Below, in pieces: positions 12,941-25,118 of a stretch of 64,000 nt of DNA (within the stretch, counting starts at the first letter, position 1; every line of letters starts with the position of its first letter). Below the pieces are notes generated by a model that was given only the letters and a program-made list of their open reading frames with translations, had not been told where the DNA came from and ran no database searches. Source of the stretch: Rhizopus sp. PT2906 (lineage: Eukaryota; Mucoromycota; Mucoromycetes; Mucorales; Rhizopodaceae); assembly GCA_025529335.1 (NCBI GenBank), contig JAMYHX010000123.1, positions 35,616 to 99,615 on the forward strand. The letters are read 5' to 3'. The position numbers and the translations under genes were made by a program.

Positions 12941-13832
12941 GATTGTGCTATCATTTCTTTTTTCTTCCAAATAAAGATACGCATAGTTTCATTGCACTTT
13001 CTAACTGAGTTCACAGACTCCAGTCCATATAAATGCTTCGTTTGTGACAAAACTTTCGACAGATCCTCCGCTCTCCATAAATACCGTAGACAAGAACATA
13101 CAATTGGACTTGTACTAAATGACAATAGTAAGAAAAACGAACGGATTACAATGAAAAAAAAGGAGACTGAGAAATGTTTACACTTTTTTATATACTGACC
13201 ATTTATATACCGAGAGTTGACGGCAAATTTCTGTGCCCCATTGTTGATGCCTGAAACATTATGTAAACGTGAATACTTTCAACAAGCACGCTATTAGGGA
13301 TCACAGTGGTAGCGCAAAAGTTGTTGATCAGGAACATGATGATAATGACGACATAAACTCGATCAAGATCTTAAAGCGCAAAAATTTCGCTGTAGACTAC
13401 GGCACTTTCAGTGTAGAGACAAGTTGCCAAAAGGTTCTAAAGTTGAACTCTGAGCGACAAGCTATATACATGGCATTATCGGTTGATTGTGGGCCACTAA
13501 AGCTGCAATTGTCCCACAAAACTATGAGCGACCCGTGCACACAATATATGGTTTATTCCACGTTAATAATATCAACATCATGTGCACAAAGGTACCCTTC
13601 GAAACCAATTCATATTCGCCTTCTATGGATTACTTCATCCAATTTTACAGCGAATCATATGATGTTAAATCTTTCAATGTTACTAACACGTCTACAGGCA
13701 ACAACATGTTACTATTCTTCAAGCAAACTGTGCAAAACTCTTTCATGCATAAAAATGGCAACTACTCTGAACCCGCCAAGGATATTTTGCAGTAGATCAT
13801 CTGAACTTATGTTTACGTATGCTGCAATTTGA
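12941..13832 (+). pseudogene. Broken C2H2-like repeat-family gene
   Basis: The stretch 13021-13110 encodes YKCFVCDKTFDRSSALHKYRRQEH, a C2H2-like finger in which the first zinc His position reads Tyr. A second partial finger (NTFNKHAIRDHSG) follows at 13269-13310 after stops, then an acidic linker (DQEHDDNDDIN). Downstream frames 13330-13800 switch reading frame around 13490, so no single protein is possible. The leader 12941-12995 closely matches 28650-28712, upstream of another broken member at 28.7 kb, so both loci belong to one dispersed family. Function is unknown; a transposon-linked or amplified DNA-binding family is plausible. Confidence 0.6.
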
Positions 13833-14759
13833 CACGGTCGTTTTTTCATTTTTTTATGCCTTGTATCACTTTTCTGTCGTAGAGCATCGTCATTACCCGC
13901 TCTTAATTGTCCTTCCCATGACTTTAAAGGATCACCTGAAATCCATGCGTTTATAATAAATTATCATCTGTTTCATCTCTTTTGTTCAATGCACAATGAT
14001 AGATGACACAAATTTACTACATTGTTCTATACATATCCCAAGAAAATCCATTTTAATATGTAGTTTTCTTTACTTTTCCTTGATTCTGGCGTACAACTTA
14101 TTGCATTAAAAAAGAATACTTTGCTCTTTTTAACAATCTTTATCTCTTTATCTTTATTCTTTATAACTGATCAGATGTCGATCTCTCTCTTTTTTGGATC
14201 CATGCATGATATCAGCATGATATCCCCCGAGTTTGTTACTTGGTTGCTTTGAAAACACCTTTTTTGAGATCCTGGCTTTTGGTGATATTTCTATTATTCA
14301 TTCATTACTCCTTATTTAAAGCGATAATGAAAATCAAAAGAGAGCAGCTAGAGAGTACAAAAAAAGGGGGGGGGATCAAGGAATCAAATCAAATGGCTGC
14401 TTCTCAATTAGTCCAACTTACAATATTCTCAGCCATATCCCTTTTCTATATCTTTGATATTTTAGTATATTCACTCTACATTTATGGCATAGTCCTTTTT
14501 CTACCTTTTTGTACTTGGCGCAGTAGCAAAGATGAAACATAGTCTATAATGTAAAATCTAGACACTCTTTCCCCTTGATTAAGCTATTATAGTTGCTATA
14601 CGTTCATTAGACACGTCAATGGCTATCCTGCAAATATAGAATCAAAGTCAATCGGACTGCCAATATTAAGCCAAGCTTTGTGATTTGCGGTTAATTAAAT
14701 TTATCAATTAAGGCAACCAAGTTAGCGTCTCTCTCTTTTTTTTATAGTGTAAATAAGCA
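13833..14759. other. Intergenic; doubtful 49-residue membrane ORF
   Basis: STT3 upstream region. A short frame at 14393-14542 starting MAASQLVQ is hydrophobic but matches no family I recognise, and it follows a run of eight G. A CT-rich tract with a poly-T run sits at about 14730-14744, just before the STT3 start. Confidence 0.35.
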
Positions 14760-17064
14760 ATGGCACAGCTGGACGTCAGCAGCCAGAAAATTCTATTAAA
14801 AAGGTCCATCCTCGGCTTGATTGCTGTTGTGGCCTTTGCTTCTCGTTTATTCAGTATTGTTCGTTATGAATCCATTATTCACGAATTTGACCCTTGGTAA
14901 TACTCAAAAAAAAAGAGACTAGATAACATGATGTTAAGCAAATCATAGGTTCAATTACCGTGCTACACGCATGTTGGTTAAAGATGGCTTTTATGAATTT
15001 TGGAATTGGTTTGATGACCGTTCATGGTATCCACTTGGACGCGTTGTGGGAGGAACAGTCTATCCAGGTTTAATGGTTACAGCTGCCATCATTCACAATG
15101 TGCTTCACTTTTTGAATTTCCCAGTCGACATCCGCAATATTTGTGTTCTCTTAGCACCCATGTTTTCTGGATTAACAGCATTGGCTACTTATCTCTTGAC
15201 GAGTGAACTGAAGGATAGCTCTGCCGGTCTATTGGCAGCAGCCTTTATTGGTATCGCGCCTGGTTACATTTCACGTTCAGTTGCCGGTTCATACGATAAT
15301 GAAGCGATCGCCATCTTTTTGCTCATGTTTACGTTTTACTTGTGGATCAAGGCGCTCAAATTAGGATCCGCCCTTTGGGCCTCTGCATCCGCCTTCTTTT
15401 ACTTTTATATGGTAGCTGCTTGGGGCGGTTATGTGTTCATCATCAATTTGATTCCTCTTCATGTCTTTGTGCTTATGCTCATGGGTCGTTTCTCTAACCG
15501 TGTCTACGTGTCTTACTCGACCTTTTATGTCCTGGGTACTTTGATGTCAATGCAGATTCCATTTGTCGGCTTTCAGCCCACGCGTACATCCGAGCATATG
15601 GCTGCTCTTGGTGTCTTTGGCCTTTGTCAGATCATGGGTTTCGTCAACTTACTTCGTAGTCATCTTCAAGCCAGACAGTTCCAGATTATTCTTAAGGCCT
15701 TTGTAGGCATCACTTTTGTCGTCGGATTCTCTGCTATTGTCGGACTTACACTCGCAGGCTACATTGCTCCTTGGACCGGTCGATTCTACTCTTTATGGGA
15801 TACTGGATACGCCAAGATTCACATTCCCATCATTGCCTCAGTCTCTGAACATCAGCCCACAGCATGGCCCATGTTCTTCTTTGACTTGCACATGCTTGTC
15901 TTTTTATTCCCAGTAGGTATCTATCTCTGCTTTGAAAAGCTTCGTGATGAACACGTCTTTGTGATTGTGTACAGTATCTTTGCTTCGTATTTTGCCGGCG
16001 TCATGGTTCGTTTGATGCTCACGCTCACACCTGTTGTCTGTATCTGTGGCGGTATTGCCATCTCAACCTTACTCGACACTTACTTAAAGCTCGATTCCGG
16101 ATCTAGCGAAAAAGAGAACAAGAAGGAAGACAAGGGATCCACTAGCAAAAAGGACGATAAGAGTTCCAAGAAGAAGGCGAGTGCCAAATCACAAGCATCT
16201 GGAATATTGGGCGCCGGTCCTCGTATTCTCGTTGTTGGCTGTTTTACCTTTATGCTCATGATGTTTGTCTGGCACTGTACCTGGGTCACATCCAACGCGT
16301 ACTCCTCACCTTCTGTCGTATTGGCCTCACGTAACCCTGATGGCTCACAACGTATCATTGATGATTTCCGAGAAGCCTACTATTGGTTAAGAAAGAACAC
16401 AGACGAAGATGCAAAGATCATGTCCTGGTGGGATTACGGATACCAGATTGCCGGTTTCTCGAATCGTACGACACTTGTTGACAACAATACATGGAATAAC
16501 ACACACATCGCCACGGTTGGACGCGCCATGGCCACTAACGAAGACGATGCATATGAGATCATGAAGCGTCACGATGTCGACTATGTCTTGGTCATCTTTG
16601 GCGGTCTTCTTGGTTATTCAGGAGACGATATCAACAAGTTCTTGTGGATGATTCGTATCGCTCAGGGTATTTGGCCAGACAAGATCAAAGAAAGCGACTA
16701 TTTTACAGCAACAGGAGAGTACCGTGTAGATGACCATGCATCTAAGGCGATGAGAGAGTCACTCATGTACAAGATGAGTTACTACCGATTCAATGAACTC
16801 TTTGGCGGTCGCCAACCCTTTGATCGAGTCCGTAACCAGCCTTTGCCTATGCAAGGTCCCGAACTATCCGTCCTGGAAGAAGCATTTACCTCTGAAAACT
16901 GGATTGTGCGAATTTATAAAGTAAAGGATTATGATATACTTGGCAGAGATCACAAGGATGCGATGTTATTTCAAAACGGTAAAAAGAAATACAAGCCAAA
17001 GAAGAGTAAAAAGACAGAAAACCGCAGACGTCGAGCAGCGGCTGCATATGATGATATAGATTAA
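14760..17064 (+). CDS. STT3: Oligosaccharyltransferase catalytic subunit STT3
   Basis: Catalytic subunit of the ER N-glycosylation complex, moving the dolichol-linked glycan to Asn in N-X-S/T sites. Two exons, 14760-14896 and 14949-17064, give 750 residues; the intron splits the Trp of the DPWFNYR motif. Visible features are the first luminal acidic motif EFDPW, the GSYDNEAI motif, about a dozen membrane segments, the C-terminal WWDYGYQ motif, DNNTWNNTHI and the late ER-luminal domain. A Lys/Ser-rich insert (about 40 residues, near 16099-16200) before the last membrane segment and a basic C-terminal tail (KKKYKPKKSKK) are extra to the core fold. It ends 60 bases from the convergent S9 peptidase gene. 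Confidence 0.97.
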
Positions 17065-17124
17065 GTGTCAAGCATATTCCCCCCCTCTCTCATTTCAATA
17101 AAAACTCTTTTCGAATGGATCCAT

Positions 17125-19221
17125 TTATTGTTTCTTGGGATAATTATAAATCTCAACTCCTTCGATTCCTTCTACAGAGAATCCAAAGATTTGACCATAG
17201 AACCATTGTTCTAGCTCTATTGTTCGCTTGATATTCTCTGCACGACGGAAGCCTACAGATAAATGATGAGTACATGAGTTACTACTACCTTTTAATTTTT
17301 ACCATGAGCTTCTCCTTCATAAAGAACATAGGCCACAGGCAGGCCTTTCTCTTTGAGCGCCTTGACCATGATCTCAGACTGAGAAGGAGGTACGACCTTA
17401 TCTTCAGATCCCTGGAAGAAGATGACGGGACAATCGATCTTGTCTGCACTGAACAAGGGCGAGCGCTCCTTGTAGATCTCTTCGTCTTTGGGATATTCAC
17501 CGATCAATCGATCAGGATATCTTGATTCAAACTTGTGTGTTTCCTTAGCGAGCAAGGTTATATCTGAGATACCGTACTTGCAGCAACCGGCCTTGAACAC
17601 GTCACGGAAGGCAAGAGAGGCCAAGGTGGTGAAACCGCCTGCGCTGCCGCCGACAATAGAGAGCTTGTTGCGATCGACGAGACCTTGATCGGCAAGATAG
17701 AGAGCAGCGTTACAGCAGTCATCGACATCGACAACACCCCATCTCTTCTGCAGACGGTTACGGTACTCACGTCCGTACCCTGTACTGCCACCATAATTGA
17801 CATCGACGAGGGCAAAACCGCGACTGGTCCAGTACTGATAGCTTCGGTTGAACGCGTTTGTGGCCCGAGTGGTAGGTCCACCATGAGAGACCACACGAAG
17901 AGGGGGTAAGCCTTCGCCTTGATACTTGGGGTTCTTGGGCTCATAAAAGTAAGCGTAGGCGGTCTTGCCATCGGTAGTGGGGAACGCGACTTCTTTGCCG
18001 ATCGAGATGTACGCATCATCCAGTGGCTCAGCTATGGGGCCCTTCAAGATTGACAAGACATTAGCCGTGTCTGGATCAAGAGCCAATAACTGAGTGGGTT
18101 GGGTAGGAGAAGATGCGTTGACAACCACAATTTCCTTGCCATTGTGGATGCAGGTACGGACCTGAGAAAAGTGCTCATAGCTTTCCAAGGGGATATCATT
18201 TAGAGTCTTTTGTTCAATGTCCAAGATCGCCAGACGGTCCTTGTTGATACACACAACTCTTGTTGCGTCAGTTTGGAAAGGGGCATAGCTCGAATTATTG
18301 AATGTCCAAGCAGGACCCGCGAATTCTTGTTGGAGAGGTTGCTTGAACAAGAGTTGAATGGGCTCATAGGTGGTGTAAGAGTAGAGGTTCCAGAAACCGG
18401 TGCGATCGGAAGCAAAATAAAGTTTACCATCGACACCAAAGTTCAATTCCTAAAAAAAAATAATTAGAAATGACATACGAGAGAGAGAGTGTGTGTGTGT
18501 GTATATGCTGGAAATAAAATATTACCGTGATAGATTCGTTAATGTCCTCACCAGCAATACACTTGATTGACCTGACGTCAAGAGCTTCATTCTTATATTC
18601 AACCGTAGCAAAATACAAACGTGTGAAATCCCAGGGCATATTGGGATGATCCCAAGCGATATAAGCCAATGAATCATCATGTAAGCGAGGACAGCCATAA
18701 AAATCAGCTCCTTCTGCCAACACGGTCTCATGTCCCGTCGTGAGATCAATTGTGACCAGCGTGTTGACCACATCCTTAGGCTCCTCCTTTTCGAAATGTT
18801 CTTCACGTACACACACAAGGAATTTCATGCTTTGGTGAATGTCTATATCTGCGTATCTGTAGAGCGTATTATCCTTTGTCAGCGGCTGAATATTCTCGGG
18901 CTCATCCAAGTGGATCTTGTACAAACGCGAGTCCTCATTATTTGAAAATATCAAGAGACCATTTCTGACCTTGAAGCTGCCTCCTCCATACTCATGCACG
19001 CGTGTTCTGCAGTTGAAGCTAAGAGGTAAGAGTGGTTTGGCAGGCTCGTCATTGACAAGTGATTTCATAAAGATCTGACCGCGTCCTTTTTCGGCTGGGA
19101 CAATCTCGTTCCAGTAGACGTAACCACCGTCAATACAGACATCAGTGGCTGGATAACCTGCAGAAAGTGACTCGGCTGTAATGGGTGATTCCCAAGATCC
19201 AAAGGGTTTTGTTTCGACCAT
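17125..19221 (-). CDS. S9 family prolyl-oligopeptidase-like serine peptidase
   Basis: Three exons, 19221-18526, 18449-17303 and 17252-17125, give 656 residues. The N-terminal two thirds look like a beta-propeller (repeated YFAS, LYKIHLDE, ILDIEQ strands). The C-terminal third is an alpha/beta hydrolase with nucleophile motif GGSAGG, acid GSEDKVV and a catalytic His in GEAHG, the last split by the intron at 17302. The NYGGSTGYGREYR segment is typical of the S9C acylaminoacyl-peptidase/dipeptidyl-peptidase branch. No signal peptide or membrane anchor is visible, so a cytosolic peptidase acting on short peptides is likely. The exact substrate (acyl-peptide or dipeptide) cannot be told. The first intron contains CT and CA runs. 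Confidence 0.92.
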
Positions 19222-19815
19222 GTTTAAAGAAAAAAAAAAAAGGACGTAATACTTTTTATCGCAGCTTTAAAGCGAGTTGCCTTAAATGCCGATGTCTTAC
19301 AAATAAGGAAATGTCATTATTGCGTTCTTTTGTAAAGCAACTTTTCATTGACAATTGATGACTCATCTATATATAAAAGCAAATTATGACAAGCCAGTTT
19401 TTCTTTAAAAGAAAAGGGTATTGATTAGATAAAAACACATCATGAGGGGAAATTGGTTCTCCTTAAAATAAATCAAGGTTTGATCACGAATAGCTTAAAC
19501 ATGAATACACTTTCCCGAGAAAGTTGTTCAATTAGACACATACATGTAGCTTGGTCTACATTTCCTTTTACAGAACACTTGACCATTTCTTATTCTTCTC
19601 TCCCCCTTGTTTCTTTGGATCAAATAGACTACGTTGTGAAAATGGCATGATTAAGTTATACATAAAATTACTGTGGCACTCTCGAATGGTATCAGCAGAC
19701 AAAGGAGGGAGGCGCCACTCTTTTATTTATAGATCAAAAAAGGTTAAACAACCTTTTGAAGTGAAAAAAAAAAGTATCTAAAATGTTCCGAGCTGAAAAA
19801 GGATATGTGTATATA

Positions 19816-19846
<31 letters not shown>

Positions 19847-20458
19847 ATGCGTGTAAGAATGCATTAAATAACTAATAACAAAAAAATTCATGCATATTTA
19901 TTTAAAAGCAATAAAGGTAATAAATACATCAAAGACGTCTGTCATAATAACAATGCTATATTGCCAAGCAATTTGACATACAGATTCTCGGTCTGTTGTA
20001 TACAAACAATTCATTGCAGTTCTATCCATAAAAGATTACCATGCATGTATAATAAGATCTACTTGTATATCCTTTTATTACACATGCCTAAAGTATTATA
20101 TTATATTTATGTCTTTATGTATGAAGCATGACTTAAAGAGAGTATGCCTCACATGTCTTCAATGTGTCTATTTGATTTCTTTCTCCGAATGATTACTGTT
20201 TTGTTTTATCTTATCACACTGTCTAATGACCCTCCTTAATTTCCAAATAAAGTGATCTTTTATCAAATTCATTATTATTATTGCTGTTATCTTTCTTTCA
20301 TTTTAAACTAGCAAAAAAAGAGAGAGAGAAGAGTTGGATGAATATGTATATAAAATGGTGGTATGGTGTATAATTTTGTATATGTAAAAAAGAAAAAAAA
20401 AAGAAGGGTTATATATATGTGTGTGTATGTGTGCTATGTACATGAGAGAAAAGGGTTG
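19222..20458. other. Intergenic with TG/TATG microsatellite
   Basis: Upstream of the S9 gene and downstream of the SERTA-like gene. It contains a TATG/TG repeat at about 19805-19856 and several A- or T-rich tracts. No gene or RNA was recognised. Confidence 0.5.
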
Positions 20459-20788
20459 TTATAGGTTGGAAGTGTAAACTAAGAATCCATTTCGATGATT
20501 GAAATTGTAATAGAATTGAACATTGTGTTTATCTTGTAGTTTATCATTTTGTTGTTGTTGTTGTTGTTGTTGCTGTTGTTGCTGTTGTTGTTCTTCTTCT
20601 CTTGTCAATTCATTTAGACAAGTGTCAAACCAATGTTGTTCTAATAGATCTTCTTTAGGTCCTCGTAGTAAATTGGTAATCAAGACATATTTGCGTATAG
20701 ATAAATCAATACGTGTCTGATCGTACTCGGCTAATTTTGCATAGGATAGTAATTCGATATTATCTTTTATATTTTCATTCATTGTCAA
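20459..20788 (-). CDS. Small polyQ protein with SERTA-like motif
   Basis: A single-exon frame of 109 residues. Residues about 29-45 read IDLSIRKYVLITNLLRG, closely following the SERTA motif pattern (x-S-[LI]-R-[RK]-x-V-L-I-x-N-x-L-R) known from animal SERTAD and CDCA4 transcriptional cofactors. A Glu pair and a run of 14 Gln follow, then a tail rich in Asn and aromatic residues. The match is by eye over about 15 residues, so it is suggestive only. The gene is divergent from the epsin gene and shares a 330-base promoter with it. If the motif is real, a nuclear cofactor is the likeliest role. Confidence 0.6.
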   Translation of the reverse strand: MTMNENIKDNIELLSYAKLAEYDQTRIDLSIRKYVLITNLLRGPKEDLLEQHWFDTCLNELTREEEQQQQQQQQQQQQQQNDKLQDKHNVQFYYNFNHRNGFLVYTSNL

Positions 20789-21118
20789 ATCAATTATAAA
20801 AAGTAAAGTAAAGGGAAAGAAGAAAGAAAAAAAGAAAAATGGTCGAATGTAAAATTTATATTCTCTTTAATCTACTGCGGAAGTGACGTCGCGCAGCTCA
20901 TCCTTTAAGATGTCTATCACAAAAAGGAGCTCTGCTTCTCTCTTTATGTTTTCGGAAATAATTGGGCCAATTCCATTGCGACATTCATTTAGATTATTTT
21001 TACAAATAAATAAAAAAAATGATTGACACACACCTTCGTGTTACTCCACTTCAAAATAACAATTTCTCTTTTTAGTAATTTTTTATTTCTTTTTCTCTTT
21101 CTTTCTGTTTTATTCATT
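20789..21118. promoter_or_regulatory. Shared divergent promoter of SERTA-like and epsin genes
   Basis: A 330-base spacer between two divergent starts. It is strongly purine-rich beside the minus-strand gene and pyrimidine-rich before the epsin start, with a GTGACGTCGC palindromic core (CRE-like TGACGTC) at about 20883-20892. That element could bind a bZIP factor, but this is inference. Confidence 0.4.
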
Positions 21119-23003
21119 ATGGCAGGAAAAGGTGTAGTCAGAAGCATGTGAGTCATAAAGTGTCACCTTATTCTATTACTTATTTTAGTAGTAAAAACTA
21201 TGCAAAAGGATTTAGTGAAGTACAAATTAAAGTAAGAGAGGCAACATCGAATGACCCTCATGGACCCAGTGGTGTCATTCTAAATGAACTGGCTCAACTT
21301 ACTTTTAACGAGTAAGGTCTAGAAAGAATGTGTCAATATTGTTACTTATTCATTAGACATGATTTTATTGAAATCATGGATATGCTTGATAAACGACTGA
21401 ATGACAAGGGCAAAAATTGGAGACACGTCTTTAAAGTAGGAATACATATATATATATATATAAAGAAAAACTTATATGATCATAGGCATTAGTCGTCTTG
21501 GATTATTTATTACATTTTGGATCTGAAAATGTGGTCATGTATGCAAAAGAGAATGTATATGTGATCAAGACACTTAGGGAGTTTCAACATTTGGATGACG
21601 CTGGAAGAGATGTTGGACATAATGGTATAGGCAATACCATGTCTATCTTTTTAATAACGCTCCTCTTATAGTTCGACAAAGGGCAAATGAAGTAACTAGC
21701 TTAATATTGGATGATCAGCGACTGAGAGATGAAAGAAAATCACGTCACTCATTGCAAGATAGGGTATGGAGTATAGATCATACGCCAACAGCTTTAATCA
21801 GAAGAAACGAGCCAAAGTATATAGATGAAGAACGAGATTTACAGAGAGCCATTGAAGAGAGCAAACGACTGGCAGAGATAGAATCCAAAAAACGAGGAGA
21901 CAGGTAAATGGATTATACTTGTATAACAGATTTTAATTTTATTATAGTGATGCTGATCTGGCAAGAGCGATTGAGGAAAGTGAAAGAGAGGCTCGAGAAA
22001 TGGAAAGGAAACGAAGAGAACAATTAGACAAGACGAATTTTGATAATTTGTTTGGATTACAAACGTCAAGTCCATCATTGTAAGTTGCGGGGGGTAATGA
22101 TATAAACATAAAAATAGCTGGCTCATGATGATTACAGATCAAACCCATTCCCCACAACTCAACGCTTTGACCCGCTTTTTCAATCACAGCAACAACAACA
22201 ACAGCAGATACTGCCGCAGACTCAACCGCAGATTCAACCGCAGTGGCCGCAGTCTACTGGCATGTCATTTGCTGATCCTATTACAGCTACACAACAACAA
22301 CAACAACAGAATAACCCATACTATTCTAGTCCACTTCAAGCACAAATAACAGGGTATCCAACAGGATATGCGTACCAAAATACACTTCAAGCACAGATGA
22401 CAGGATACCCCCCACAGCAAACATCATCATTTTCATCGGGACAAATTCCTCAGTTTCAGGCACAGATGACCGGAATTCAGAATAGTCATAACCCATTTGG
22501 ACAAATGAATGCTCAGGTAAATGATTGACAACTTGGCTCGTGCACGACACATATTTAGAGACTAAAATCTCAAATGGGATAGACAACAGGATCAGCTGTT
22601 GGAGCAGAAGGATGGATAAGACCTAGGTAAAAAAAGTTTTTTTTTCCCAGAAGATAATAGAAGAATGACCGTAACATGATGTCATTTTATAGCAACGGTA
22701 TAGATACGTTCGGTAACACAGGCAATCTTCGTATCCCTTTGTAGGTTGAAAAGCATACAAAAATGAATTTTATTGACACTGTTATAGTGGTACAGGATTC
22801 GCCAACACATTGGCAACACAACACACTTCCAACAACTTATTTTCAGAGGTAACGATGATATAATCAATTAATTATTCAAGGACTTATTTGTATTATAGCC
22901 AATTGAGCATCCCAGTCGTAACCCTTTTGGTACATCAAATAATAAGAGCTTACTTGAATTGATGCAAGAACAGAAATTGAAAGGACAGCAAAACACTTTT
23001 TAA
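21119..23003 (+). CDS. Epsin-type ENTH endocytic adaptor
   Basis: Eleven small exons: 21119-21147, 21189-21311, 21357-21435, 21486-21624, 21672-21903, 21948-22079, 22138-22516, 22583-22626, 22693-22740, 22788-22848, 22899-23003; 456 residues, all phases agree. The ENTH domain (about residues 10-150) contains LAQLTFNEHDFIEIMDMLDKR and KNWRHVFKALVVLDYLL, and binds PI(4,5)P2. Two ubiquitin-interacting motifs lie near 176-190 and 201-215 (DLQRAIEES, DLARAIEES). The tail is Gln-rich and has three NPF motifs (SNPFP, HNPFG, RNPFG) for EH-domain partners. It also has three LxxQxTG-like repeats (LQAQITG, LQAQMTG, FQAQMTG), the consensus for Ark1/Prk1-type actin-regulating kinases in yeast. This fits a clathrin adaptor like yeast Ent1/Ent2. 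Confidence 0.95.
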
Positions 23004-23247
23004 ATTATAAAATAAAATATTAAAGGCGAAACCAATCAAAGTGATTATTGATATTTTTAATATATACACACAAAAGCATACACACACACTCACACACACA
23101 CACACAAACACACACAAAAGCAAGTTTGCATCGTCACTCTTACATGTAAGTTCTTATCTCAAAAGTATAAATTCTACTTTTAAATTTTTTTTTTTATTTC
23201 TTCCTTTCTTCTTTCTTCTTTTAATTGTTTCTGATATTCTATTAAAC

Positions 23248-24429
23248 ATGTCAAATACTTTAACAATGCATAATTATGCAAATAAAAAACGTGTGACATT
23301 AAACAAGAAGTCATTACTATTAGATTATCGTCAACCAGAGCAAGAACGGCAAGTGGAAGCAAATGACTATACACGACAATTAGTGACCAGTGCACTTCAT
23401 TTACCATCCTCTACTGATGTGAATATCATTCAATCTAGCCCCATAAATACCAGTGATAAAACGGTCATTGATTTACCTCGTATCTTAAAATCTTCTATTC
23501 GTGCACCAAAATCAGCTCCTTGTAGTCCAACAAAATCAGTTCAATTCGATAAAGAAAACTTGGAAAATATCTGTTATTTCAGAAAAGCTCAAACACCTTC
23601 AACAATCAGTCATCGGAAAAATATCTTTTGGGCTGATAGTGATGACGATGAAGAAGAAGACGAAGAAGAAGACGAAGAAGAAAAGAAGGAGGAGGCTACG
23701 CTGGTATTTCCTAACTGGTCTAATGGTCGATTGGCAGATATCATTGATAAAAGAAATAAGGTGATTCGTATTGAAAAAGGTTTCTTTACTGTAAAAGATA
23801 ACATACTCCACGGCAAAGTACTGGTGCGTAACCTGGACTATCAAAAGTCGGTGACAGTTCGATACACGTTTGATTATTGGGAAACAGTTCAGAATGTGCA
23901 TGCAATTTATCAATCAAATTATCATTCTAATACGCTGTATGATGTCTTTACATTCAAGATCAACATTCAATCCAGTTCGCTTTATTTTGCCATTCACTAT
24001 AAAGTAGGAACTCAAGAATTTTGGGATAATAATGACTGTAAAAATTATGAAATTCAATTTGTACATAATCGTCCAGCCTCTACTTCTATGAACAAAGATC
24101 AACAAGAAGAAAATCAATTAAAGAAACGATACGATTTCTCACAAGCGATTAGTAAGCAACAACAACCCATTACCATCAAACCAACACCTTCTATTCCAAT
24201 TGATGTATCATCATCATCATCATCATCACCATCATCAAGGCATCATCAGCATAACAATCACTCTAATTATAGTCTTCAGAGCAATTCTAACTCACCCCTG
24301 TATTGTCATTCACCACTTGCTTCTTCCCCTTCGTTTATGGATTTGAATTCTCAATCCTATCTTGACCTTGTCAATAAGTATTGCTTTTATAGTTCAAGTC
24401 CAACTCGTTCTCCCATGTCAACATATTGA
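23248..24429 (+). CDS. CBM21 regulatory subunit of protein phosphatase 1 (glycogen-targeting type)
   Basis: A single exon of 393 residues from MSNTLTMHN. An RVxF-type PP1 docking motif, KSVQF, sits at about 96-100. An acidic DDDEEEDEEE stretch lies near 132-146. A CBM21 carbohydrate-binding domain runs at about 172-272, with the typical VLVRNLDYQKSVTVRYTFD and EFWDNN segments that end in the sugar-binding NN. The tail is Ser/His-rich. This is the layout of yeast Gac1/Pig and animal PPP1R3, which bring PP1 to glycogen synthase. The open frame continues upstream to 23041, but that part translates a CACA repeat and a T-rich leader, so the later ATG is preferred. It follows the epsin gene on the same strand after about 245 bases. 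Confidence 0.9.
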   Translation: MSNTLTMHNYANKKRVTLNKKSLLLDYRQPEQERQVEANDYTRQLVTSALHLPSSTDVNIIQSSPINTSDKTVIDLPRILKSSIRAPKSAPCSPTKSVQFDKENLENICYFRKAQTPSTISHRKNIFWADSDDDEEEDEEEDEEEKKEEATLVFPNWSNGRLADIIDKRNKVIRIEKGFFTVKDNILHGKVLVRNLDYQKSVTVRYTFDYWETVQNVHAIYQSNYHSNTLYDVFTFKINIQSSSLYFAIHYKVGTQEFWDNNDCKNYEIQFVHNRPASTSMNKDQQEENQLKKRYDFSQAISKQQQPITIKPTPSIPIDVSSSSSSSPSSRHHQHNNHSNYSLQSNSNSPLYCHSPLASSPSFMDLNSQSYLDLVNKYCFYSSSPTRSPMSTY

Positions 24430-25118
24430 TTGCTCTTCTTTTGTTCCCCCCAAAAAAAAAATTTCTTATATCCCAACAAATCCCGCTTTTTTATAAAACA
24501 TCCTTGCATTTACGATAACAACAACAATAACAAAAATATATATATTTTTTCTCACCATGAAGAAATAAATAAAAGCTGTATTGAGCCTAAACAATAAAAA
24601 CATGTGATACACACACATACACACAAATGAAGATATATAGTCAAATGAATGCATATTATCGTCTTGATAGATAACCAATCCTTTGCTTGTGTATCCTATT
24701 CATGGCCTGACTTTTTAATCACCATTTAACATTATTCATGCTAAGCCCTTTTTATATATAAATATCAAAGATCAAGAACATTCTATAAAAAATGTCTCTA
24801 AAGCATAGAATATATACACTTTATCAGGTGAAAAAAAAAATTTCCTATAAGCAAAGTTTCGACTAGTACGCAATTCTTTCCGTTGATCACGCATGCTCTT
24901 GTCCATTTTATCCTGACAATGTGCACAATCAACAATTAAAAGTTTTCATTGGATAGGCTTTCCCCCTTTTTCAACAAAAACTTCAAGTTTACAAAACAGG
25001 AAAGGATTGTGCACTTTGCAATGTTTGAAAAAGAGGGAGAATGACTATTCTCAAATAAGCATTACACAAGAAAAAGGGAGAGACATTTTTGATTAATGAA
25101 ACAGAGGGAAATGTCTTT
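24430..25118. other. Intergenic, edge of the accessory island
   Basis: AT-rich with short CA and TA repeats (about 24535-24548 and 24608-24625). No gene was recognised. Confidence 0.45.

Noticed and set aside
12557..12970. Open frames with Asn or Leu runs
   Set aside because: These are translations of the (ATT)n microsatellite, with no family match.
20523..20720. Cysteine-rich plus-strand frame
   Set aside because: It is the opposite-strand shadow of the polyQ codons of the SERTA-like gene.
23041..23247. Upstream in-frame extension of the CBM21 protein (69 residues)
   Set aside because: It translates a CACA microsatellite and a T-rich leader; the protein-like sequence begins at the ATG at 23248.
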